Origin: an uncultured Rhodospirillales bacterium
Lineage (GTDB): Bacteria > Pseudomonadota > Alphaproteobacteria > Azospirillales > Azospirillaceae
DNA length: 45,418 nt
Assembly (NCBI GenBank): GCA_903927615.1
Contig: CAIYNU010000068.1
Span: 1 to 45,418, forward strand
Direction of reading: 5' to 3'
Position numbers and translations under genes: made by a program. Position 1 is the stretch's first letter. Each line of letters opens with the position of its first letter. Positions 8,659 through 16,340 of the stretch are shown piece by piece. The notes under the pieces were generated by a model. The model searched no databases and was not told the origin of the DNA. It saw nothing but the letters and a program-made list of their open reading frames with translations.

Positions 8659-8758
8659 GGTCGCCTCCTCTCGGGGATGGTCTTGAAAGGCGCGGGACCC
8701 GGGGCGGCCGACCGACGGCCCCGGGGGTGCCGTTCCGGGTTCCCGAAGGGAAATGGGG

Positions 8759-10015
8759 TCAGGCGGGCTGCAAACGAGTGATCCGCCAGGCGAGCAGCAT
8801 CGCCCCGGTCAACAGCGCCGCGGCGAGCAGAAAGGGAGTCCCCGGTAACTGCCAGGTGTGGCCGGAGCCGATGGCAAAGGCGAAGGTCAGGGTAAACAGG
8901 CCGGGACCGATCAGCCCTGAAACGCCCCGTAGGCCATGGATCGCGCCTTGGAGTTGGCCCTGTTCCGCCGGGCTGACCCGACGGGTCATCAGACTCTGGG
9001 CCGAGGGACCCAACAGACCCCACAGCGCCATCACCGGGATGCCCAACCACAGGATGTCGCCGGCGGGAGCAAGGCCGAAGATCGTGAATCCGGTGGCGCC
9101 GCACAGCAGGGCCGCGAGCATAGCCCGGTGTTCCCCGATCCGGGCGACGATGGGCCGGACCAGTCCGCCCTGAACGATGGCGCTGCACACGCCCACTCCG
9201 GCCAGGGTCAGGCCGACGGTGGCTGCATCCCAGTCATAGCGATAGCCGCCATACAGCACGAACACCGCGGGCAGGACCTCGTGGGCCAGGGTCGACAACA
9301 GCATCACGGTGGCCAGGCCCAGCAACTGGGCATGGGAGCGCAGCAGCATGAACGAGCCCAGCGGGTTGGCGCGGCGCCAGGAGAACCCGCGGCGTTGTTC
9401 CGGCGGCAGGGATTCGGGCAGCACCAGGAAGCCGTAGACGGCGTTGGCCAGACTGAGGCCGCCCGCGACCCAGAACGGCAGGCGGGGATCGACGCTGCCG
9501 AGCAGTCCGCCCAGCGCCGGTCCCAGCACGAAACCGATGCCGAAGGCCGCGCCCTGAAGCCCGAACCCGGCGGCACGCCGTTCCGGCGGCGTCACGTCGG
9601 CGATGTAGGCGCCGGCGGTGGTGAAACTGGCGGCGGTGATGCCCGAAATCATCCGGCCGACGAACAGCCAGCCCAAGGTGGGCGCCAGCGCCATCACCAG
9701 ATAGTCGAGACCCAACCCGAGGTTGGAGAGCAGGATGATCGGTCTCCGGCCGAAACGGTCGGACAGCGCGCCCAACACCGGCGAACAGACGAATTGCATG
9801 GCCGCCCACACGGTCCCGAACAGTCCGAGCATTTCTGCCGCCTGGCCGGCGTCGCCGCCGAAGAAACTGGCGACCAGGGCCGGCAGCACCGGAATAATGA
9901 TCCCCAGCGCCAGCACATCGAGCACGATGGTGATGAAAATGAAGACCAGCGCCGGGCGGCGGCGCCGGTCGGGGGCGACCGGCCGGGTCGGGGAGGGGAG
10001 CGAGGCGTCAGCCAT
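8759..10015 (-). CDS. MFS efflux transporter, TetA-like family
   Basis: The 418-residue protein has twelve predicted transmembrane segments and the major-facilitator signature loop GALSDRFGRRPI between helices 2 and 3. The motif C-like segment GIGFVLGPALGGLLG, in helix 5, is found in drug/H+ antiporters. The opening FIFITIVLDVLALGIIIPVLP is typical of the TetA (class A-G) and DHA1 group, so an antiporter for tetracycline-like or other hydrophobic drugs is likely; the actual substrate is unknown. ATG 10015 is used, giving a short Pro/Arg-rich cytosolic N-terminus. ATG 10054 would add 13 residues; neither has a clear ribosome-binding site. No TetR-type regulator is adjacent. Confidence 0.85.
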   Translation of the reverse strand: MADASLPSPTRPVAPDRRRRPALVFIFITIVLDVLALGIIIPVLPALVASFFGGDAGQAAEMLGLFGTVWAAMQFVCSPVLGALSDRFGRRPIILLSNLGLGLDYLVMALAPTLGWLFVGRMISGITAASFTTAGAYIADVTPPERRAAGFGLQGAAFGIGFVLGPALGGLLGSVDPRLPFWVAGGLSLANAVYGFLVLPESLPPEQRRGFSWRRANPLGSFMLLRSHAQLLGLATVMLLSTLAHEVLPAVFVLYGGYRYDWDAATVGLTLAGVGVCSAIVQGGLVRPIVARIGEHRAMLAALLCGATGFTIFGLAPAGDILWLGIPVMALWGLLGPSAQSLMTRRVSPAEQGQLQGAIHGLRGVSGLIGPGLFTLTFAFAIGSGHTWQLPGTPFLLAAALLTGAMLLAWRITRLQPA

Positions 10016-10131
10016 AACCGATGGGGACCGGAGAGTGGGTGGGGGGAGCGGCATGAAGGACAGATTTCAGAGCTGTGGTGACCGGTCAAGTTCCATTTAC
10101 GCGGGGCAAAGCCCCATGGGCGCCAGGACCA

Positions 10132-10192
10132 GGCGATGGGTCTGATTTTGCAGGGCGCCGCCCGGCCCTTTGCGGGTGTCGTCAGAGCCCAC
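10132..10192. repeat. Dispersed intergenic repeat, copy A
   Basis: The 25 bases at 10132-10156 match 17623-17647 at 24 positions and share GGCGATGGGTCTGATTTT. The following part (10151-10192, CAGGGC...GCGGGTG...CAGAGCCCAC) resembles 32459-32497. All copies lie past the 3' end of a minus-strand gene; this one follows the gene ending at 10248. Confidence 0.6.
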
Positions 10193-10247
10193 AAAGTCGT
10201 TTTGGTTCAAACCCATTCCCGATCCGGGACCACTTCACTGTGCCCGA

Positions 10248-11021
10248 TCAGGGCATGGTCCAGAGCAGGTGATCCGCGCCGGGCGCGGCGTCCGGGGCGA
10301 ACGGTGTCGGCATCGGGGTCCGCAGGAACGGCCCGAAGGAGGGGCGGAGCATGGCCAGCCCCTCGTCCAGCACCATCGGTACCGTTTGGGCGAAATTATC
10401 GAGAATGATCAGGGCATTCAACCCGGCATCCCGGAGCATCACGGCTGCCGACCGCAGCCGGCGGGCCTGAGCGTCATTGAGAATCTTCAGGTTTTGATAG
10501 ATCCGGTCGAGGCCCGCGAGGGTGTCATCCACGGGCAGGCCGTCGAGTCGGCGCAGGTGTTGGGCCACCAGATAGGTGGAGATGGCGCGGAACACGGTTT
10601 CTTCGAGGGAGGCCAGCGGCAGGTGAAACCGGGCCATGGGCTTGAGAAACGCGGTGTACGGGCAGGCGCTGCTGGCCACCGCCAGACCCATCACCGAACT
10701 GACGGCGTGCTGGGCCGAAACCGTCATGACCACGCGGCGTTCCTGGGTGATGGCTTCGACGTCGATTTGCTGATGGGAGACCAGCGCCCCCAACGGCACC
10801 ACCACGTCTTGCAGACCCAGCGCGACCGGACAATGGGGGTGGTCGTCCGCGGACAGCGGACAGTGACTGCACTGTTGGAACTCCAACCGGGTCCAGTCGG
10901 GATGCGGCGGGACCGACCCCCCCGACCGTTCCAGGCTGAAGGGATCGATGTCGAACCGGTACTCTTGGATCCGTTGGTCGGGGAGCGTGAAACGGTAGAG
11001 GACGTGGATCGGATCGGTCAC
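10248..11021 (-). CDS. Conserved protein of unknown function with CxxC-type cysteine motif
   Basis: The 257-residue protein has no signal peptide or membrane segment and is not one I can name with confidence. It begins with a short beta-rich part (YRFTLPDQRIQEYRFDID) followed by the cysteine cluster CSHCPL (about residues 51-56) and CPVA (about 64-67), which could bind a metal or Fe-S cluster. The middle (about 80-125) is mixed, and the last half is largely helical (SLEETVFRAISTYLV onward). The ATG at 11021 opens the conserved-looking YRF segment. Its neighbours are a TetA-like pump downstream and a secreted HdeA-like protein upstream, neither of which suggests a function. Confidence 0.75.
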   Translation of the reverse strand: MTDPIHVLYRFTLPDQRIQEYRFDIDPFSLERSGGSVPPHPDWTRLEFQQCSHCPLSADDHPHCPVALGLQDVVVPLGALVSHQQIDVEAITQERRVVMTVSAQHAVSSVMGLAVASSACPYTAFLKPMARFHLPLASLEETVFRAISTYLVAQHLRRLDGLPVDDTLAGLDRIYQNLKILNDAQARRLRSAAVMLRDAGLNALIILDNFAQTVPMVLDEGLAMLRPSFGPFLRTPMPTPFAPDAAPGADHLLWTMP

Positions 11022-11125
11022 AACACCTCATCCCATAGCGGCCGCTGGGCGGTTAGGAGCCTGGGAAGTCCCCGTGACGGTCAGGACCCCCGGCCCCCAG
11101 GTCAAGCGTTCACGGTCGGGCGGGA

Positions 11126-11761
11126 TCAGCCACCGGAGCCGGAGGACGGTTCGGTGGTGGACGGCGATGGGGTGCTTGTGGAGATGGATTGGAAAACGGT
11201 CATCAGATTGAGCCGCGGATTCGCCTTGCACTTGTCGAACACGAGTTGTCCCGTGGTGACAAGCGCGCTGAAATCCGCTCGAGGCGGCGCCTGACGCCGG
11301 GCGGCGAGGTAGCCATCAAGCCAGGCGATGTCGCTGGACAGAGCCACCTCGTCCAGACGCCCGTTATTGTCCTCGGTATTCTCGGTGAACCACTCGCCAC
11401 AGGTCACGGCCGTCAGATCCCAGGCGTCATCATCCGCCACCTTCCGGTCGACCAGAGGTCGAACCGAGGCAAAAAGGGTGGTCCCGGAATTGGGGCACTT
11501 CCCGGCCGACAGATCTTTCATGAAGGCGTCCACGGCCTTGTAGTCAAAGCCGGGATTTTTGCCGTTGGCCGCCACCGTATAGCCATGGGACCACGTCACC
11601 AGCCGGTCGACGGACGGCCACTTTTCGGGGTTGGCGGCGAGGTCGGCTCCAACCGAGGCGCAAAGAGCGGTGGTGACATCCACCTCCTGAGCCTGGGCGA
11701 AGGAGGGACCGAGCGCCAGGGCTGCGACGAAGGCGGCAACCGCAGGAAAGCATCGCACCAT
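11126..11761 (-). CDS. Secreted protein with two HdeA-like domains
   Basis: The 211-residue protein starts with a clear signal peptide (cleavage after about residue 24, SFAQA). The mature chain is two copies of an HdeA-like fold. Copy 1 (about 30-103) has C34, the motif W57-x2-G-Y61 and C89. Copy 2 (about 117-193) has C121, W147-x2-G-Y151 and C178 followed by KANPRLNLM, which closely recalls the HdeA/HdeB ending. Each copy can form one disulfide. HdeA-family proteins are periplasmic acid-stress chaperones, but relatives with other roles exist. A Ser/Thr/Pro/Gly tail closes the protein. ATG 11761 is favoured by GGAGA six bases upstream over TTG 11773. Confidence 0.8.
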   Translation of the reverse strand: MVRCFPAVAAFVAALALGPSFAQAQEVDVTTALCASVGADLAANPEKWPSVDRLVTWSHGYTVAANGKNPGFDYKAVDAFMKDLSAGKCPNSGTTLFASVRPLVDRKVADDDAWDLTAVTCGEWFTENTEDNNGRLDEVALSSDIAWLDGYLAARRQAPPRADFSALVTTGQLVFDKCKANPRLNLMTVFQSISTSTPSPSTTEPSSGSGG

Positions 11762-11944
11762 AGCATTCTCCAACAGAGCTGGGTATCTGGGATGATCAGA
11801 GGCGTTCCCCCGGTTTCCGGCCCGTTCACAGTGTCGGTGTCCGGTCGCCGGCCCTGAACGCGACGGCTTGATCCGGCCACGTCACGGCGGTTCAGTCTTA
11901 AGGTATCTTCGACGGATCTGTCACCAGCTTTGCGGAAATATCCT

Positions 11945-12598
11945 TTAGATCGGGTTACAAGGCCGCAAAAAGTGGCCGTGGTGACCGGGATCGTCGGTAT
12001 TGGCGGCCGATCGGGGTTCGGCCGGTCCCCCCGGCCGGCCCCAGGTTGAATCGATGACCAGATAAAATCCGAGATCCCGGTCGGCGATCCGGACATGCTG
12101 AAGGAGCCATTGGCCGATGACCTTGGCCAGCATGATCGCGTCGCGCTCGCGTCGGCGAATCCGATGACCAAGCAATTCCATGGTTGAGATCAGGTTACGA
12201 TGCTCGCGCATGTGGAGGCGGTACTCGGGATAAAGGGCCTGCCGCATGACATGCTCTTCTGATGAAAAATGAAAATTAAGGTATGAAAATAATTCAGTAA
12301 AAGCGTGGCCGTGTTGCCCGGCGTCGATTGCTTTACTTATATTTTTCATTAAAGTATTATAGAGTCCGATCAGGACACGGTGCTGTTGATCCATTCCGGG
12401 AATGCCAATCGCATGTTCTGTTTCCAGGGCCAAGCCATTAGAAACATCGAGACCGTACAGATGATTAAGTTCTCGTTCGGACTCTGATCGACCGTGGGAG
12501 GCTGACCTGGCCGTGTCACCGATCGTGCCAATGAGGTTCCGGCAATACTCGGTGACGAGGGAGTTCGGTTGGAAGACCATGATGCGATCTTTCTTCAT
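11945..12598 (-). CDS. Hemerythrin-domain protein with N- and C-terminal extensions
   Basis: The 217-residue protein has a hemerythrin domain at about 58-185 with all seven diiron ligands: H73, H110, E114, H129, H133, H168 and D173. The first 55 residues are extra and polar; the tail (about 186-217) is Pro/Gly/His-rich. It is therefore different from the minimal bacteriohemerythrin at 6268-6678 and may attach to a partner or sense oxygen. Codons around 12240-12600 are unusually AT-rich for the window, which could mean later arrival or relaxed selection. The start is uncertain: ATG 12598 has only GGG nearby, and ATG 12580 (MVFQ) would also keep the domain. Confidence 0.85.
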   Translation of the reverse strand: MKKDRIMVFQPNSLVTEYCRNLIGTIGDTARSASHGRSESERELNHLYGLDVSNGLALETEHAIGIPGMDQQHRVLIGLYNTLMKNISKAIDAGQHGHAFTELFSYLNFHFSSEEHVMRQALYPEYRLHMREHRNLISTMELLGHRIRRRERDAIMLAKVIGQWLLQHVRIADRDLGFYLVIDSTWGRPGGPAEPRSAANTDDPGHHGHFLRPCNPI

Positions 12599-12936
12599 GG
12601 AGACCCGGATGCGTCGAACCCACGATGAGGTCGTTGAACCTGCCTTCGGGCATCAGTCGATGGAACAAAATTCGATAGAAATCGTATAAGGCGACGATAA
12701 AGGATATCCCAAATGCTTTGAAGAAACCAGTGATCATAAGGCTTAGATTTGGTGATGGGTTCGGGTGAGAGATATGATGACCGCCGTTCGAACGCATCAC
12801 CACCATCATGATCAAACATTCATAAAATATTCACCAAAAAATATAAGTAACGTTAAAAAAACGATGGCAATTCCAAACACGGTAATTTTATGATGGAAGA
12901 CGGCATATATAATGCGGGTTTTTTTCTCCGGTATTT
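12599..12936. other. AT-rich intergenic region between dnaE2 and the hemerythrin gene
   Basis: This 338-nt stretch is far more AT-rich than the rest of the window, with runs of A/T at 12823-12860 and 12919-12926. Two weak minus-strand frames are present. One at 12812-12880 (GTG start, 22 codons) reads as a hydrophobic helix and continues upstream without a stop as a basic segment plus helix, but lacks a usual start there. The other, from ATG 12738 into the hemerythrin gene, has a hydrophobic stretch (FGISFIVALYDFYRI) but no ribosome-binding site. I cannot call either a gene. The hemerythrin promoter presumably lies here. Confidence 0.5.
12812..12880 (-). CDS. Possible tiny membrane peptide
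   Basis: The frame starts at GTG 12880 and encodes 22 residues beginning VFGIAIVFLTLLIFFGEYF, a strong single transmembrane helix. The open frame extends upstream into the dnaE2 stop region as a basic stretch (EKKTRIIYAVFHHK) that would suit the cytosolic side of a single-span protein, but only ATA/ATT codons could start it. No ribosome-binding site is evident. Hydrophobic readings are common in AT-rich DNA, so chance is the main alternative. Confidence 0.18.
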   Translation of the reverse strand: MFGIAIVFLTLLIFFGEYFMNV

Positions 12937-15900
12937 CTATCGAAAATTCCGTCCATCGGGGAAGGCGGGAGCAGCCGGCCGGCCGTCGGTAAGAGTGGAT
13001 AGTAAACCGGTGAGATCGGCAAGGTGTGTGACGATCAGATGCACGACGCCCTCATGATTCTCTACTTTGCCGGTGGCTGAGAGCAGCCTGGCTGCGAGCA
13101 GGTCGCGGCGGTCACGCTCGGCGACCTTCGGAGGTATGATCAAGTTGGCGATCGCGGTTTCATCTTCTAGGGTGATAAAGATCACGCCCTTGGCCGTGCC
13201 CGGCCGCTGACGCATCATCACCAGCCCGGCGACGCCGAGTCGCTGGCTCGGGCGGGCCAGTCTCAACCGCACCGCCGGGACCAGGCCCCGGGCGGCCAGG
13301 GCCGGGCGCAGCAGGGCGAGCGGGTGGCCTTTGAGGGACAGCGACAGGCTGGCATAATCTTCCACCACCTGCTCGCCTAGGGGCATTTCGGGCAGCGTCA
13401 CCTCGGGTTCGGTGGTGGCCGGCCGGTCAAGCTCGGCGAACAGCGGCAGTGGGCGCTCGCCCAGCCCGCGGAGCGCCCAGAGCGCCGCGCGCCGGTCGAG
13501 CCCAAGGGAGCGAAAGGCGTCGGCCTGGGCCAGGGTGTCGAGGGCCGCCACCGACAGGCCGCTCTTTCGCCAGAGATCGAAGGCATCCCGAAACCCCGCC
13601 CCCCGGACCAGCACCAGCCGCTCGGCATCGCTCTGCCGGGCGCCCTTGATCTGTCGGAACCCCAGTCGCAGGGCCGGAGCCGCGTCGTTGCCGTCGTCTT
13701 GCAAGCGGCACTCCCAGTCCGAGGCGTTGACGTCGGGCTCCAGCACCGTCACGCCGTGCTCCTGGGCGTCGCGGACGATCTGGGCCGGGGCGTAGAATCC
13801 CATGGGCTGGCTGTTGAGCAGGGCGCAGGCGAAGGCCGCCGGATAGTGGCATTTGAGCCAGGCCGAGACGTAGACCAGCAGGGCGAAGCTGGCGGCGTGG
13901 CTTTCGGGAAAACCGTAGGTGCCGAAGCCCTCGATCTGGCGGAAACACCGTTCGGCGAAGTCCCGGGCATAACCGCGGGCGACCATGCCGTCGATCAGCT
14001 TGCGCTCGAACATCTGGATGGTGCCGGCGTGGCGGAAGGTGGCCATGGCCCGGCGCAACTGGTCGGCTTCGCCGGGGGTGAAGCCGGCGCCGACGATGGC
14101 GATCCGCATCGCCTGTTCCTGGAACAGCGGTACGCCCAGGGTTTTTTCCAGCACCCGGCGAAGCGCCTCCGACGGGTATTCCACCGTTTCGTGGCCGCCG
14201 CGGCGGCGCAGGTAAGGATGCACCATGTCGCCCTGAATCGGTCCCGGGCGGACGATGGCCACCTCGATCACCAGATCGTAGAAGGTGCGGGGCTTCAATC
14301 GCGGCAGCATGGACATTTGCGCCCGGCTTTCCACCTGGAACACGCCCACGCTGTCGGCCCGGCACAGCATGTCGTAAACTGCGGCGTCCTCGGGCGGGAT
14401 GGTGGCGAGGGTCAGGACCCGACCGTGATGGGCGGCGATCAGGTCGAAGGCCCGCCGCACACAGCTCAGCATGCCCAGGGCCAGCACATCGATCTTGAGG
14501 ATGCCCAGGGCGTCGATGTCGTCTTTGTCCCACTCGATGGTGGTCCGTCCGGGCATGGCGGCGTTGAGCACCGGCGACAGTTCGGTCAGCGGCCCCCGGG
14601 TGATGACGAAGCCGCCCACATGCTGGGATAAATGACGGGGAAAACCGATCAGCTCCCGGGTCAGCTCCAAAGTTCGGGCGAGCCGGGGTTCGCCGGGGTC
14701 GAGCCCATGGTCCCGGATGCGCCGGTCGTCCAGCAAGTCCCGGCTGCGGCCAAAGCCCGAACCCGCAAGGCGCGTGATGGTGTCGGCGCCGAGCCCCATG
14801 ACCTTGCCCACGTCCCGCAGCGCGGCCCGGGCGCGGAAGCGAATCACCACGGCGGTCAGGCCGGCCCGGTCACGTCCGTATTTCTCATAGATGTATTGGA
14901 TGACCTCCTCGCGCCGTTCGTGCTCGAAATCCACGTCGATGTCGGGCGGTTCGTTGCGGGCGGCGGAGATGAAACGCTCGAACAGCAGATCGGCGCGGGC
15001 CGGGTCGACCGCGGTGACGCCCAGGCAATAGCACACCGCCGAGTTGGCCGCCGAACCCCGCCCCTGGCACAGGATGCCCCGGGAGCGGGCGAACAGCACG
15101 ATGTCGTGGACGGTGAGAAAGTAAGCGGCGTAACCGAGCTGGTCGATCAGCGCCAGCTCGTGGTCCAGCGTCGCCCGTACCCGCTCGGGAATCCCCTCGG
15201 GATAGCGGGCGGCCGCGCCCTGCCAGGTCAGGCGCGCCAGCCCCTGTTGGGGCGCCTCACCGGGAAGCCCGGCCTCGTCGGGATACTCGTAGCGCAAGTC
15301 GTCCAGCGAAAACCGGCAAGCCTCTACGATCTCCAGGGGGCGCACCAGCGCCTCGGGGAGGCGCCGGAACAGCCGCGCCATTTCCTCCGGCGCCTTAAGA
15401 TGGCGCTCGGCGTTGGCGGTCAGGCGATAGCCGGCGTGCTCGAGGGTGCAGTGCTCGCGGATGCAGGTCAGGACGTCCTGAAGCGGCCGGCGGGCCGGGG
15501 TATGATAGAGCACGTCGTTGGTGGCCACCAGCGGCAGCCGGGTGGCGGCGGCCAGCTCGGCCAGCCGGGCGAGCCGGCGGCCGTCGTCGCCCCGGTAGCG
15601 GTGGCTGGCGGCCAGGCCCAGCCGGGGGCCCAGCCGGTCCCGGGCGCGGATCAGGGCCGCGACGAAAGCGGCGTTCATGGCGTCGGGGGTTTCAGGCGGC
15701 AGCGCGACGACTTCCAGCCCTTCGGCATGGTCCCAGACGTCGGCGCAGTCCAGGTGACAGGCCCCCTTGGGGGCCCGTCGTTTCCCCACCGTCAGCAGGC
15801 GCGACAACCGGCCATAGGCGGCCCGGTCGGTGGGATAGGCCAGCAGGCTGGGGCCGTCGCGCAGGTCCAACCGGCAGCCCACCACCAGCCGGATTCCGGC

Positions 15901-16080
15901 CGTTTTGGCGGCCAAGTGGGCGCGGACGATCCCGGCCAGGGTGTTGCGGTCGGTGATGGCGAAGGCCGTCTGACCCAGCGCCGCCGCGGTCAGCGTCAGC
16001 TCTTCGGCGTGGCTGGCCCCCTGAAGGAACGTGAAGTTGCTGGTGACGTGAAGTTCAGCGTAACGGGTGGATGCCGACAT
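12937..16080 (-). CDS. dnaE2: Error-prone DNA polymerase DnaE2 (ImuC)
   Basis: The 1047-residue protein is a C-family polymerase of the DnaE2/ImuC class. It has an N-terminal PHP domain (YAELHVTSNFTFLQGASHAEEL), the palm catalytic segment PPDIDVDFEHERREEVI around residues 378-395, the GFPESHAASFALLVY region, helix-hairpin-helix modules and a C-terminal OB-fold (about 940-1035). DnaE2 copies damaged templates during SOS mutagenesis, normally with ImuA and ImuB. ATG 16080 is chosen because the PHP motif starts directly after it. No imuA or imuB lies on either side, and I found no GTTC-N7-GTTC LexA site upstream. Length is normal for the family. Confidence 0.95.
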   Translation of the reverse strand: MSASTRYAELHVTSNFTFLQGASHAEELTLTAAALGQTAFAITDRNTLAGIVRAHLAAKTAGIRLVVGCRLDLRDGPSLLAYPTDRAAYGRLSRLLTVGKRRAPKGACHLDCADVWDHAEGLEVVALPPETPDAMNAAFVAALIRARDRLGPRLGLAASHRYRGDDGRRLARLAELAAATRLPLVATNDVLYHTPARRPLQDVLTCIREHCTLEHAGYRLTANAERHLKAPEEMARLFRRLPEALVRPLEIVEACRFSLDDLRYEYPDEAGLPGEAPQQGLARLTWQGAAARYPEGIPERVRATLDHELALIDQLGYAAYFLTVHDIVLFARSRGILCQGRGSAANSAVCYCLGVTAVDPARADLLFERFISAARNEPPDIDVDFEHERREEVIQYIYEKYGRDRAGLTAVVIRFRARAALRDVGKVMGLGADTITRLAGSGFGRSRDLLDDRRIRDHGLDPGEPRLARTLELTRELIGFPRHLSQHVGGFVITRGPLTELSPVLNAAMPGRTTIEWDKDDIDALGILKIDVLALGMLSCVRRAFDLIAAHHGRVLTLATIPPEDAAVYDMLCRADSVGVFQVESRAQMSMLPRLKPRTFYDLVIEVAIVRPGPIQGDMVHPYLRRRGGHETVEYPSEALRRVLEKTLGVPLFQEQAMRIAIVGAGFTPGEADQLRRAMATFRHAGTIQMFERKLIDGMVARGYARDFAERCFRQIEGFGTYGFPESHAASFALLVYVSAWLKCHYPAAFACALLNSQPMGFYAPAQIVRDAQEHGVTVLEPDVNASDWECRLQDDGNDAAPALRLGFRQIKGARQSDAERLVLVRGAGFRDAFDLWRKSGLSVAALDTLAQADAFRSLGLDRRAALWALRGLGERPLPLFAELDRPATTEPEVTLPEMPLGEQVVEDYASLSLSLKGHPLALLRPALAARGLVPAVRLRLARPSQRLGVAGLVMMRQRPGTAKGVIFITLEDETAIANLIIPPKVAERDRRDLLAARLLSATGKVENHEGVVHLIVTHLADLTGLLSTLTDGRPAAPAFPDGRNFR

Positions 16081-16340
16081 GGCTGGCTGGCGCCCGATCG
16101 TGGGAGTGCAGGGGCCCGATCTTACCCGTTTGGGAAGGTTAAAGGGTCCCCCGCCGTCGACGGGTTCGCCGCCTTGATCTGTCATAATTGTCGGGATGCC
16201 CCCCTTCGAGATCGGTCGGGCCTGGGACCATGGTAAATTCCTGTTCTCTTCCCCGGCGTCCTGGGGCATTTATTGGCGCTCGGTCCCGCCGCAAGGTCCG
16301 ATATGGATTTGCGAGGCGTGACCCAAAGGGGGAGGAAGCG

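Noticed and set aside
7168-8781. Long plus-strand open frame of 537 codons
   Set aside because: It is antisense to the CvrA/NhaP2-type antiporter and its translation is a Gln/Gly/His/Arg-rich string without domains, as expected for the opposite strand of a GC-rich gene.
12516-12738. Frame with a hydrophobic stretch upstream of and overlapping the hemerythrin gene
   Set aside because: There is no ribosome-binding site at ATG 12738, and the overlap runs into the hemerythrin coding start. The hydrophobic stretch may come from AT-rich DNA.
14632-16236. Plus-strand open frame of 534 codons
   Set aside because: It lies antisense within dnaE2, has no family motif, and its composition is typical of a shadow frame.
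16081-16340. LexA box for dnaE2
   Set aside because: Single GTTC tetramers occur, but no GTTC-N7-GTTC pair with correct spacing was found.
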